Below are positions 6,920 to 15,585 of a stretch of 64,000 bases of DNA, piece after piece. The position numbers were made by a program, and so were the translations under genes. Every line of letters begins with the position of its first letter. Within the stretch, counting starts at the first letter, position 1. The DNA is from a virus: positions 1 to 64,000 of IMG/VR virus record IMGVR_UViG_3300037071_001584; one strand, written 5' to 3'. The notes under the pieces are model-generated. The model was given only the letters and a program-made list of their open reading frames with translations, was not told where the DNA came from and did no database searches.

Positions 6920-8912
6920 AACAATTAAAGGAGAAGATCGTAATGAGAAAGACTGTAGACTTATTGATGGACAATACTATTATATAGGGGACATCCATAG
7001 AGAAAACTCTGGAGATATATATCTAATTAACAATAGATATATAAGAGCGTCTACTGAAAGAATCGTATTCGATCATTTTGAAGGTGAGTATAAGTTGAAA
7101 AATAGCAGTTTAACTCATGGTATAATTGATATTGAAGACGGAACTCCTGTATTTGGTTATTTCTCTAAAAATGATCTTTATAACGTAAAGGTTATAGTTA
7201 AGGATTTGAGCGAAAGAGTTGCAATTTCAGCAAATGTACTTGGATATGAATTCAGAGAAAGAAGATCTGATGGAGTGTTCTATCACATTTCCCTTTTAGA
7301 TGCTAATAAGTTTAACCTGCTTAGAGGTATTTCAAGAGAAATAAAAGAAAGCTTTCCTTATGATTCTAAAGGGTCTATTGCTAAAATTACAAAAACATTT
7401 GAGTCTAATTACAAACCTGTTATTTGTAGAAATGCAGAAATTGTAGGTAAAACTTTAAAGGATTATACATTTGGATTAGAGTTTGAAACATGTGCTGGAA
7501 TAATACCTAATAATAAATTAGTATACTTGCCATTAATACCATTGAGAGATGGTTCAATTAGCGGTATAGAATATGCTACAATTCCATTAAAAGGTCCAGT
7601 AGGAGTTCAAGCATTAATTGATTCTGTAGATGAATTGAAAAGAAGAACATCCTATAGTGATGAATGCTCTTTACATATACATGTTGGTGGTATGCCAAGA
7701 ACGACTGAGTATATATTAGCATTCTACAAGACTATATCATTGTTGCAAAATGACATATTTTCAATGTTCCCGCTTTACAAGAAATATAATTTTGGCGTTA
7801 AACGTAAAAACTATAGCGCGCCATTTCCATTTGAAGAGATTAACTTTAGAATGGATCCGATCATAAATTATAATGATAAAAAGCAGGTTAATAAGAATTT
7901 TGATCATTTGTTCACATATTTATCTGGAGGTGTAACTTTCGCAGAATATGGTAATGATTTAAGTCAAGTACTTGTACATCCTCAAGATCCTCAAGGAGCT
8001 GCTAAATGGAATATTAAGCATAGATATTCTTTTGTAAACTTAATTCCTTTAATATTTGGAAATCATCAAACTATTGAATTTAGAATTCATACACCAACGT
8101 ATGATATAAATAAAATATTGGATTTCTTGATGTTGAATATTTATATAATTGATTATGTTAACATAAACTATAAATTGATTCTTGCAGGCAAAGATACTTT
8201 ATCTATCATGAGACCAAGCTTGCAGTTTATGTTAAATGATTATGTAAATAACATTGAAGGAAGTAGTAGAAAAACTATATTTAATGAGTTAAATCGTTAT
8301 ATTAGTGAAAGAAAACATGCTTCTGAAGACATTGCAAGAACAAAAGGTGTTGTTTACCAAGAAGAAGACTTAAGACTTCCTAAAGGTTTAGGATTTAATA
8401 CCTACAAATACCATAGATCAAATGGATCTTATTTTTCAGCTTCATATCTTGAAGATATTCTATACGAAAGTAGTCTGAGTAGCTTTGACAGCCCTTTTGC
8501 TGAGGCTTCTATTAAATTCGAAGATGTAAATCCTTCTGCTAAATTAAAACTTCGCAGTGATGTTGGAGTTTCTCCTAAAAGGAGGCCAAGAGATTTAGCT
8601 AGAGAGAAAGAAGTTTTAGAATCTTCAAGAAAAGCTCTTGAACAGATACAAGCATCTGAAAAAGAACGTTTAGATAAGGGGTTAGGTGGAGGTTTATATG
8701 AGCAAATGAGACAAGCTGCTGAAATTAGATATTCTCTTAAAGACAATGGAACTAGGCCTGTAATTTCAGATCCTGGAACTTTATCTGGACTTGGTGTATC
8801 TACTTTTGGAACTAGCGGCTCTGTTCAAGTTAAAGAAAGTTCTTATGATTGGACTCTTAAGGCTTCTAAGTCTAATGATGATTGGGAAGAATCTATACAT
8901 AAACCAGAATAG
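6900..8912 (+). CDS. Second amidoligase (Amidoligase_2-type, glutamine-synthetase fold)
   Basis: A GTG at 6864 also opens this frame, but I choose the ATG at 6900, which gives 670 aa and a 20-base overlap with the preceding amidotransferase. The first ~180 residues are unrecognised. The core starts at YTFGLEFETCAG and continues with RDGSISGIEYAT, a CSLHIHVGG histidine segment, and TIEFRIHTPTYD near residue 400. This order is characteristic of the Amidoligase_2 family. The C-terminal ~200 residues are Ser/Lys/Glu-rich and probably flexible. With the type 2 ligase upstream, the phage has two different predicted amide-forming enzymes plus an ATP-grasp ligase in one operon. Confidence 0.78.
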   Translation: MKEKLVKTIKGEDRNEKDCRLIDGQYYYIGDIHRENSGDIYLINNRYIRASTERIVFDHFEGEYKLKNSSLTHGIIDIEDGTPVFGYFSKNDLYNVKVIVKDLSERVAISANVLGYEFRERRSDGVFYHISLLDANKFNLLRGISREIKESFPYDSKGSIAKITKTFESNYKPVICRNAEIVGKTLKDYTFGLEFETCAGIIPNNKLVYLPLIPLRDGSISGIEYATIPLKGPVGVQALIDSVDELKRRTSYSDECSLHIHVGGMPRTTEYILAFYKTISLLQNDIFSMFPLYKKYNFGVKRKNYSAPFPFEEINFRMDPIINYNDKKQVNKNFDHLFTYLSGGVTFAEYGNDLSQVLVHPQDPQGAAKWNIKHRYSFVNLIPLIFGNHQTIEFRIHTPTYDINKILDFLMLNIYIIDYVNINYKLILAGKDTLSIMRPSLQFMLNDYVNNIEGSSRKTIFNELNRYISERKHASEDIARTKGVVYQEEDLRLPKGLGFNTYKYHRSNGSYFSASYLEDILYESSLSSFDSPFAEASIKFEDVNPSAKLKLRSDVGVSPKRRPRDLAREKEVLESSRKALEQIQASEKERLDKGLGGGLYEQMRQAAEIRYSLKDNGTRPVISDPGTLSGLGVSTFGTSGSVQVKESSYDWTLKASKSNDDWEESIHKPE

Positions 8913-8914
8913 AC

Positions 8915-9613
8915 ATGAAGGTAATCTATTACAAAGAAGATAGTAGCTTTAATTTGGCTGTTGATTATGGTAAAATGATTGGTAATGGTTGGTCTAGAAG
9001 ATTGAAAGAATATCTTCACAGTAAGGATATGCAAGATACTATGTATGAAGTTTCTAAATTATACACTAACAAGCATTTAGCTATGTTTCCTGCAAAGGAT
9101 CAAATTTTCGCTTCATTAGGTAAAATGGATCTTACTGAGATTAATGTTGCCATAATAAATTGTAATCCTACGTTTAATTATAGAAGTAATGGCGTTGCCT
9201 TTTCTAATACATCTAAGCACAGAGGAGATATCGACCTTCAATTGTCTAACTTATTTGATAAGATAAACATCTATGAAAGAAGAACATCTTCTGCTGAGGA
9301 TTACACTTTAGACCATTGGATAGAACAAAGTGTGTTTTTATTCAATGTATCATTAACTGGATTCACTAGTTATAACCAACGTTCTTTATGGTTTGGATTC
9401 TCAAGAGCTGTTATTGAGACCATTAGTAGATGTAGGCAAGGATTAGTTTTCTTATTTATAGGTACAGAAGAACAATGCAAGCTTTACAGCGAAAAAGTCG
9501 ACCAACGAAAACATACGATTTTAAGACACGATACACTTAGCTATGACGCGCTAAATGAAGTCAACCTTGAAATCGATAGTATAGATGGTAAAGATTATAG
9601 AATTAAATGGTGA
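8915..9613 (+). CDS. Uracil-DNA glycosylase-fold protein with substituted catalytic motif
   Basis: The 232 residues follow family 1 uracil-DNA glycosylase. MDLTEINVAIINCNPTF aligns with the strand and catalytic loop that normally ends GQDPYH, followed by SNGVAFS for HGLAFS. A middle segment, SVFLFNVSLTG, corresponds to VLLLNxxLTV. In that loop N84 replaces the catalytic Asp and the Gln is Cys. The C-terminal HPSPLS-type DNA-intercalation loop is also not recognisable (ILRHDTLSYDA instead). It may therefore bind DNA without excising uracil, or act on another base. It overlaps the RusA-like gene by 29 bases. Confidence 0.7.
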   Translation: MKVIYYKEDSSFNLAVDYGKMIGNGWSRRLKEYLHSKDMQDTMYEVSKLYTNKHLAMFPAKDQIFASLGKMDLTEINVAIINCNPTFNYRSNGVAFSNTSKHRGDIDLQLSNLFDKINIYERRTSSAEDYTLDHWIEQSVFLFNVSLTGFTSYNQRSLWFGFSRAVIETISRCRQGLVFLFIGTEEQCKLYSEKVDQRKHTILRHDTLSYDALNEVNLEIDSIDGKDYRIKW

Positions 9614-10052
9614 AGACTTCCTATTTATACAAGGGAATGTCCCGTCACTTAAAAATGCCAAGATAAAGACTACAAGAGGTATATTCTCATCGAAAACGGT
9701 GCAGAATTACCTTAGGTCTCTTGGTATCCAAAGATACTCTTCAAGTAAAAAGATCGTAGTAAAGTATGCACGCAAGGATAATGAATTCCAGAAGTGTTCA
9801 GCTTATTTCGATAAATACCTTGTTGAAGTTCCTCACGAAGTTGGGTTTCATTTCATTAGAGGTTCTAAGCACAGATTCGATTTCAATAATGCTTCACAGA
9901 TACTAGCAGATTTAATGACTGCTCATGACTTCATAGAAGATGATGATATGGATAATTTCCTTCCATATCCAATGAAAATCGATGGAAAAGCTTATTCCTA
10001 CGATAAAGAGAATCCTGGAGTATTAATTAAAATACTTAATAAAAATGGATAA
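9585..10052 (+). CDS. RusA-like Holliday junction resolvase
   Basis: This 155-aa protein resembles RusA: an early Pro-Ser-x-x-Asn turn (NVPSLKNAK), the acidic strand HRFDFNNASQ (D99) matching RDLDN of RusA, and FIEDDDMDNF (D119-D121) matching the second acidic cluster. RusA dimers resolve four-way DNA junctions with Mg2+, useful before packaging. The ATG at 9585 lies inside the UDG-fold gene, and the gene ends by overlapping the next by 8 bases, so translation is probably coupled. The family call rests on motif order; overall similarity is weak. Confidence 0.65.
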   Translation: MVKIIELNGEDFLFIQGNVPSLKNAKIKTTRGIFSSKTVQNYLRSLGIQRYSSSKKIVVKYARKDNEFQKCSAYFDKYLVEVPHEVGFHFIRGSKHRFDFNNASQILADLMTAHDFIEDDDMDNFLPYPMKIDGKAYSYDKENPGVLIKILNKNG

Positions 10053-10293
10053 AACTATATCAAACATCAAAAGCCTAGCTTTATCTGTACTTAATTATGA
10101 TGAATATGTCACATTTATGTCTTATATCTATAATGGTGAATACAATCTAGCTAGGTTGTTTTTAAAAAGCTATTATCATCACGATGATGCTGAAAACCAT
10201 AATAGATTAGAAGACATTCTGATCGATTTAATCATGAAGAAGGAAGATGAAGGAGGAGATGAAAGTGAACAAGCTAACAGAGATTCTGGATAG
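10045..10293 (+). CDS. Small acidic protein of unknown function
   Basis: An 82-aa, probably helical protein with a highly charged C-terminus (KKEDEGGDESEQANRDSG) that I do not recognise. The ATG at 10045 overlaps the RusA-like gene by 8 bases. Its own 3' end overlaps the nuclease gene by up to 47 bases, and the purine-rich AAGGAGGAG sequence coding its tail probably serves as the ribosome-binding region for that nuclease. It may be an accessory subunit of a neighbouring nuclease. Confidence 0.6.
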   Translation: MDKTISNIKSLALSVLNYDEYVTFMSYIYNGEYNLARLFLKSYYHHDDAENHNRLEDILIDLIMKKEDEGGDESEQANRDSG

Positions 10294-11269
10294 CAGTGAA
10301 ACCATAGATTTATTTGTGTCCTATAGTAAATTATCTGATTTTGATCGAAATGGCCCTAGTTGCTTAGTCCACAAGACCAGTGGAGGTAAAGAAGCGGTTA
10401 AGCTTGGATCTTTAGTAGATGACTTGCTGTTTTTAGACAAATCAGCATTTGATGAAAAGTATTATCTATATGATGGTGACAAGCCATCAGCCACATTAGG
10501 ATTGTTATGTGATGTTATAACCAACAACTACATGGAGATACCTTCTAAAGAAGATGTCATCAAGATTGGTGTTACAAACAATTTCTGGACAAACATTAAA
10601 AAACCTGAATTATATTTAGCAAAATTCAATGTCCCAGAATTCTGGGATTATTTAGATACCATGTTTAAAGTTAGCAATAGAACCATTATAACATCGTCTG
10701 AACTTAACACAGCAACAGATCTCGCTGAGATCCTTCGAACTCATCCGTATTCAAAGAGTATTCTTGACAATGAACTCGATAACTATTACCAAGTTAAATT
10801 CCAATACGATTATAATGGTTTTAAAGTTAGGGGAATTATTGATATTTTAAGTGTAGACCATAAGAGTAAAAAAGTCGTTATGACTGACTTGAAAACTGGA
10901 AAAGGGTCTTCTACAGAATTTGAAGAGAGCTTCGTTAAATGGAGATACTACTTTCAAGCCGCACTATATGTGAAAGCATTCCAAGAGATTTGTGATGCAT
11001 TGGAGCTTAAAGATTATACTCTAGAACCTTTTCAATTTCTATATATTTCTAGATCAGACAAAACACCTTTATTATTTATCACCACAGACAAATGGATTAA
11101 AGCCGCTTGGAAAGGGTTCCGTATTAGTAAATACATATATAAAGGGATCGACGAGATATTAGAAGAAATATACTGGTGTTGGAAGAACAAAGAATACATT
11201 ATTCCAAAACGTGTAGCAGAAGCTAACGGAGTTGTTGAACTTAAAGATAATTTTATTGAAGTTGACTAG
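10247..11269 (+). CDS. PD-(D/E)XK nuclease (RecB/Cas4-like)
   Basis: A 340-aa nuclease of the PD-(D/E)XK superfamily. The catalytic core is visible as GIIDIL (D199), then MTDLKTGKG (D214, K216), followed by a helix starting WRYYFQAALYVKAF, the usual QxxxY-type motif of RecB/Cas4-like exonucleases. It probably degrades or resects DNA in recombination or host DNA breakdown. Candidate starts are ATG 10247, ATG 10259 and GTG 10265; AGGAGG at 10251-10256 favours GTG 10265 by spacing, but the shorter forms remove only 4-6 residues. It is placed between a resolvase and the nucleotide-reductase region. Confidence 0.8.
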   Translation: MKEEMKVNKLTEILDSSETIDLFVSYSKLSDFDRNGPSCLVHKTSGGKEAVKLGSLVDDLLFLDKSAFDEKYYLYDGDKPSATLGLLCDVITNNYMEIPSKEDVIKIGVTNNFWTNIKKPELYLAKFNVPEFWDYLDTMFKVSNRTIITSSELNTATDLAEILRTHPYSKSILDNELDNYYQVKFQYDYNGFKVRGIIDILSVDHKSKKVVMTDLKTGKGSSTEFEESFVKWRYYFQAALYVKAFQEICDALELKDYTLEPFQFLYISRSDKTPLLFITTDKWIKAAWKGFRISKYIYKGIDEILEEIYWCWKNKEYIIPKRVAEANGVVELKDNFIEVD

Positions 11270-11831
11270 TAAGAGTAGATATAACAAGTCCAAAACCTAT
11301 CTTTTACCATTGATCTCTGAGGTCGTTGGTATAGAAAGTGACTTCATAGACTACTTGGAAGATACTTACTTGTTTGATGAACAAGGCGAATTTAAAAATT
11401 GTATTTTTATAAAGTATGAATCTGATTTTAGGAATCCTGATTTTACTTCATATGAGTATAAATTGACGAATAGTTCTTATTTTGTTAAGCACGTAGATAT
11501 TGGAAATAAAGTAGTCTATGTTTTCAACTTTCCAGAAGAATATCTTCCTGAGTATAATCATTTTATAAACGGGGAATATTCAAGATTTGGAGAGGATGCT
11601 AAGATTTTAATCTTGCATTTTTGGACTCAAATGTATGGTAGAACTGCTTCTGGAATCAACGCGATTCTTAAGATAAAACAAGTACTATATAGAGACAAAA
11701 AACTAAAGCAACAAATAGAAGAGCGTTTAAGTTCAGAGCACTGTCGCATTATCTTAGATGATAATGCTGAATTAGGGGATTTGGTTTTATTGGAAGATGA
11801 AACTTTTAAATTAAATGATAGTGATTTATGA
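11262..11831 (+). CDS. Conserved-looking phage protein, function unknown
   Basis: A protein of about 189 aa in a frame that is also open from a TTG at 11232. No ATG lies near the beginning. I prefer the TTG at 11262, which overlaps the nuclease stop by 8 bases, like other junctions here. I recognise no domain. The N-terminus is basic (SKSRYNKSK), the middle is beta-rich (KVVYVFNFPEEYLPEY), and a Lys-rich helix (KIKQVLYRDKKLKQQIEERL) precedes an acidic tail. Its place just before the ribonucleotide reductase suggests a role in replication or nucleotide supply. Confidence 0.6.
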   Translation: MTSKSRYNKSKTYLLPLISEVVGIESDFIDYLEDTYLFDEQGEFKNCIFIKYESDFRNPDFTSYEYKLTNSSYFVKHVDIGNKVVYVFNFPEEYLPEYNHFINGEYSRFGEDAKILILHFWTQMYGRTASGINAILKIKQVLYRDKKLKQQIEERLSSEHCRIILDDNAELGDLVLLEDETFKLNDSDL

Positions 11832-11844
11832 AAGGGGATATTAA

Positions 11845-13713
11845 ATGAATTTGAACTTAGATAAGCAAATATTAAGTGATATAACGGTACATACAAAGTA
11901 CGCGAAATACTTACCTGTAGAACAACGTAGAGAGACGTGGGCGGAATTAGTCAATAGGAATATGAACATGCACATTAAGAAGCATCCAACTTTAGAGGAG
12001 GATATCAAATATGTGTATGAACATTACGTAATGACGAAGAAAATCCTACCTTCCATGCGAAGTCTTCAGTTTGGTGGTAAAGCCATTGAGTTAAATAATA
12101 GTAGAATATATAATTGTGCATTCTTGCCTATTGATGATATACGGAGTTTCAGTGAAACAATGTTCTTATTGTTAGGTGGATGTGGAGTTGGATATAGTGT
12201 TCAAGGACATCATATCGATAAGTTACCTGAGATTAGGAAGCCTAACTATAGCCGTAGAAAGCGATATGTAGTACAGGATAGTATAATTGGGTGGGCTGAT
12301 GCTATAAAAACTTTATTTAAATCATATACTGGCTCTATTAATTCACATATTGAATTTGATTTATCAGATATAAGGCCAAAAGGAGCACTTTTGGTGACAG
12401 CAGGTGGTAAAGCGCCAGGCCCGGAGCCTTTGCGTATTGCCCTTGTTAAAATAGAAGCAATTCTTCGAGAGAAGAATGACACTTCAAAACTTACAGACAT
12501 TGAATGCCACAGAATTCAATGTTTTATCGCAGATGCTGTACTAGCGGGTGGCATAAGAAGAGCAGCTATGATAAGCTTATTCGATTTAGATAGTGATTCT
12601 ATGTTAAATTGCAAAGCTGGTAGCTGGTGGGAGACTATGCCAGAATTAGGTAGAGCGAACAATTCAGTCGTATTACTTAGACATAAAATTGATAAAAAGA
12701 CTTTTGACAAAGTTTGGGAACGTATAGAAGTTTCAGGTTCCGGCGAGCCAGGTATATACCTTACTAATGACAAAGATTGGGGAACTAACCCTTGTTGTGA
12801 AATTGCGCTTAGACCTTATCAATTCTGTAACCTATGCGAGATCAATATGTCTAACATACAATCACAGGCCGATCTTAATGAAAGAGCGAGTGCAGCTTCC
12901 TTCGTAGGCACGTTACAAGCCTCGTATACGGACTTTCATTACCTTCGTGATGTATGGAGAAAGAATACAGAAAAGGATGCCTTAATTGGTGTCTCAATGA
13001 CTGGAATTGCATCAAAAAGTAATCTTGAATTAGACTATTCAGTAGCTAGTGAAATAGTTGTTGAACAGAACAGAGTTACAGCTGAAAGGCTTGGAATAAA
13101 TCAGGCAGCTCGTACTACAGCAGTTAAGCCTGCAGGAACAACTTCGTTGGTCTTAGGTACGTCATCTGGAATCCATGCTTGGCATAATGATTATTATATT
13201 CGTAGAATTAGATTAGGAAAGAATGAAGCAATTTATACTTACCTTTCTATCTATCATCCAGAGCTTCTAGAAGATGAATATTTTAATCCTAAGTCACAAG
13301 CAATCATCGCTGTACCACAGAAGGCTCCTGAAGGGGCTATAACTCGTCATGAATCAACGATCGACCTATTAGAGAGGGTAAAGCTCATTTCAAAAGAATG
13401 GGTTAAAACAGGGCACTTAAAAGGGCAAAACACGCACAATGTTTCTTGCACAGTATCTGTTAGACCTGACGAATGGAAAATAGTTGGAGAGTGGATGTGG
13501 GTTAATAAAGATTATTATAATGGACTTTCTGTATTGCCATTTGATGGTGGTACATATAAACAAACTCCGTTCGAGGATTGTTCTAAAGAGACTTATGACA
13601 ATATGATGAAAACATTGAAAGGTGTAGATTTATCTAAAGTTGTAGAGCTTCAAGACAATACATCGCTGAATGAAAATTTAGCGTGTGGACCAGGAGGATG
13701 TGAAATATTGTAA
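11845..13713 (+). CDS. nrdJ: Class II (B12-dependent) ribonucleotide reductase
   Basis: This 622-aa protein matches the monomeric adenosylcobalamin-dependent reductase (RTPR-type). C91 in IYNCAFLP and C328 would form the substrate-reducing pair. N315, C317 and E319 in NPCCE match the Asn, thiyl-radical Cys and Glu of Lactobacillus leichmannii RTPR, and the 11-residue spacing from C317 to C328 agrees. C614 and C619 at the C-terminus form the CxxxxC redox shuttle. It is shorter than the 739-aa RTPR but all catalytic residues seem present. It makes deoxynucleotides for phage DNA and would need host B12. An ATG with AAAGGGG upstream starts it; a hairpin follows. Confidence 0.92.
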   Translation: MNLNLDKQILSDITVHTKYAKYLPVEQRRETWAELVNRNMNMHIKKHPTLEEDIKYVYEHYVMTKKILPSMRSLQFGGKAIELNNSRIYNCAFLPIDDIRSFSETMFLLLGGCGVGYSVQGHHIDKLPEIRKPNYSRRKRYVVQDSIIGWADAIKTLFKSYTGSINSHIEFDLSDIRPKGALLVTAGGKAPGPEPLRIALVKIEAILREKNDTSKLTDIECHRIQCFIADAVLAGGIRRAAMISLFDLDSDSMLNCKAGSWWETMPELGRANNSVVLLRHKIDKKTFDKVWERIEVSGSGEPGIYLTNDKDWGTNPCCEIALRPYQFCNLCEINMSNIQSQADLNERASAASFVGTLQASYTDFHYLRDVWRKNTEKDALIGVSMTGIASKSNLELDYSVASEIVVEQNRVTAERLGINQAARTTAVKPAGTTSLVLGTSSGIHAWHNDYYIRRIRLGKNEAIYTYLSIYHPELLEDEYFNPKSQAIIAVPQKAPEGAITRHESTIDLLERVKLISKEWVKTGHLKGQNTHNVSCTVSVRPDEWKIVGEWMWVNKDYYNGLSVLPFDGGTYKQTPFEDCSKETYDNMMKTLKGVDLSKVVELQDNTSLNENLACGPGGCEIL

Positions 13714-13725
13714 GGTTAAAGGGTT

Positions 13726-13748
13726 GGGGGAATATTTCCCCCTTCCTA
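13726..13748 (+). terminator. Hairpin after ribonucleotide reductase, probable terminator
   Basis: A perfect 7-bp stem, GGGGGAA (13726-13732) with TTCCCCC (13736-13742) and a 3-base loop, extendable outward by TTAAAG/CTTTAA pairs. The trailing tract (TTCCTAACTTT) is only moderately T-rich, so termination may be partial. Confidence 0.6.
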
Positions 13749-13766
13749 ACTTTAAAAAAGATAATT

Positions 13767-13955
13767 ATGGAAATTTTATTTTTTGCTTTATTTGTAATTT
13801 ACTCATTAATTACAGCCTTATGGGTGGCTAATCTTGCTGAATCTAAAGGCATTGAATTTTTAAATGCATTTTTGGTATCTTTCTTTTTAGGTCCAATCAT
13901 TGGGTTACTGTATGTTGTTGTTAAATCTCTTGATTCAAATTGTAGTTGTAAATAA
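13767..13955 (+). CDS. Small membrane protein with two predicted TM helices
   Basis: A 62-aa protein with two hydrophobic stretches, residues ~2-23 and ~32-54, separated by the short polar loop AESKGIEF, and a C-terminal SNCSCK with two cysteines. The ATG follows an A-rich leader between a terminator hairpin and the next gene. It resembles small phage membrane proteins such as superinfection-exclusion or holin-like proteins, but no family is recognisable. A role at the host inner membrane is the only fair inference. Confidence 0.6.
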   Translation: MEILFFALFVIYSLITALWVANLAESKGIEFLNAFLVSFFLGPIIGLLYVVVKSLDSNCSCK

Positions 13956-13999
13956 TTATTTTTAGTGGATGCACATGCGTCATTTAAACATGTTATTCT

Positions 14000-15280
14000 A
14001 TGGAAGCAAATGAATTAAAGAATACTATACAAGATTTTGCTATTGAGAAATGGAAATCCAAAGATAAGGTTGGAACTATAGAAACACCTTCATTAAACAG
14101 TAAAACTTTTATATTTCTGAAAGCTCTTTATACTATGCCTAAAGACGATAAGAAGACAATTCACTTGTTCTTATCTGAAACTATGACTAGGGAAAAAGAA
14201 GCTTTGGCTGAGATAGTTAAGTTTGATGAAATTTTTAATTTAGATGTTTTAAGAGATTATAATCTGCAGTTCTTTTCATATGTTGGAGTTTCATCTTGGC
14301 AGAATAGAGAATTTGGCTTAGTTTGTTGTGATAAATTTCAAGAACAATTAACCGTTGGGAATTTTAAATTCCATCTAAATAATAAGTATAAAGCTCTAAT
14401 TGGAGTTACCAATTCTATAAACAAGTATAGTTTCTTTAGTATCAAATCTGATCTATTATTATCATCTTATTTCGATAAGAAAGTGGTTAGTAAAGAAGAA
14501 ATGCTTGATAAAATTGCTCCTGTCTGCTTTAAATATAATATTAGAGGTGATTACAAGAAACCAGTCAAGAATAAATTGAACATCTTTGTTATTAAGAACA
14601 AATTAGATGCAACAAATCGTAATGTTAGACATGAAACTTTCAAATCTATAACTTACAAAACTGAAGAAGATTCATACAACCTTATAATGAGTGAGATCAA
14701 TGAACTTAAACTTAGGATTCCTGAAGAGGGAGAAGATTTGTTTGAGTTTACTGAAAATAAGATTGCAAGAATGAAGATACTTCTAAATAGAAGAAACAAA
14801 CTACTTTATACGCTAGGCTCTAAAAAGATATTAGCTGAAGGTCTTTTGTTTAGGCTAAGAGGAAGAACAATGATTTTTGGCAACAATCTTCAATCATTGG
14901 AAATACTTACTGTAAGTAAGGTATTGTGTATGAAAAATACAGACGAAAGAAACTCTTTAATAAAGAGAACTTTTGATAATGGAAAATTGAGAGCAATTAG
15001 CAACTATTGTGATATGGAAGAAAATCCTGATATATCAATGGCTGACAATTGTTTATTCAAAGATGTTCCACAATCAAAAGAAGACTTTGTTGAAAAGATT
15101 GCTAGCTTAAGAACTTTAAACAAGGAAAAAGCTGGTAATGTCTTTATTTTTGTAACTGAAGGAACACAAGAAGTTGCGTGGTTGAATGAGTCTCTAAAAG
15201 GACTTAATGAACACAAATACATGCTTTGTGACAATTTAATTTCAACTTTTAACAAATATTCAATAATTGAAGACTACTAA
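14000..15280 (+). CDS. SF2 helicase-like protein with degenerate motor motifs
   Basis: The 426-aa chain follows SF2 helicase order but with eroded motifs. TPSLNSKT (about residues 30-37) occupies the Walker A site, keeping K-T but losing two glycines. LFLSET fits motif Ia. LVCCDKFQEQL sits where the DExH box should be, with only the first Asp kept. KALIGVTNS fits motif III, and GRTMIFGNN begins the second RecA-like domain. The final region, ending ADNCLFKDVPQSKEDFVEKI, matches motifs V-VI, but the arginine fingers are not obvious. It may bind nucleic acid without full motor activity. It is separated from the membrane protein by 44 bases and is followed directly by the MazG-like gene. Confidence 0.6.
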   Translation: MEANELKNTIQDFAIEKWKSKDKVGTIETPSLNSKTFIFLKALYTMPKDDKKTIHLFLSETMTREKEALAEIVKFDEIFNLDVLRDYNLQFFSYVGVSSWQNREFGLVCCDKFQEQLTVGNFKFHLNNKYKALIGVTNSINKYSFFSIKSDLLLSSYFDKKVVSKEEMLDKIAPVCFKYNIRGDYKKPVKNKLNIFVIKNKLDATNRNVRHETFKSITYKTEEDSYNLIMSEINELKLRIPEEGEDLFEFTENKIARMKILLNRRNKLLYTLGSKKILAEGLLFRLRGRTMIFGNNLQSLEILTVSKVLCMKNTDERNSLIKRTFDNGKLRAISNYCDMEENPDISMADNCLFKDVPQSKEDFVEKIASLRTLNKEKAGNVFIFVTEGTQEVAWLNESLKGLNEHKYMLCDNLISTFNKYSIIEDY

Positions 15281-15281
15281 T

Positions 15282-15581
15282 ATGATTACAAAGGAAGAAA
15301 AAGATCAAGTGTACCAACACTTGGTTGAAAAGAATTATCATCACTATAATCTTTTAAAAGCTTCTGAAGAACTACAAGAGTTAGCTCTTATATTGACACA
15401 GAAGGTTAATAAGAAGAATAATGTGCCTGATCAAAAGATTATTGATGAAATAGGAGATGTGAAGATAAGACTTAAGGTTTTAGAGAAAATGTTTCCTAAA
15501 GAATTAATAGACGAAAGAGTAAATAAAAAATTAACTTCATTTCAAAGTTATATCCAAACTGAGAAATACAAAAACATTTAA
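15282..15581 (+). CDS. MazG-like nucleotide pyrophosphohydrolase
   Basis: This 99-aa all-helical protein (ATG at 15282, one base after the helicase-like stop; an in-frame TTG at 15267 is less likely) carries the MazG metal-binding pattern EExxE...ExxD: E29, E30, E33 in KASEELQEL and E56, D59 in DEIGDV. MazG-type enzymes hydrolyse NTPs, dNTPs or ppGpp-like nucleotides to monophosphates. Phage copies are thought to sanitise pools or blunt stringent responses. It sits among reductase and thymidylate synthase genes, consistent with nucleotide control. Confidence 0.75.
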   Translation: MITKEEKDQVYQHLVEKNYHHYNLLKASEELQELALILTQKVNKKNNVPDQKIIDEIGDVKIRLKVLEKMFPKELIDERVNKKLTSFQSYIQTEKYKNI

Positions 15582-15585
15582 AAAC

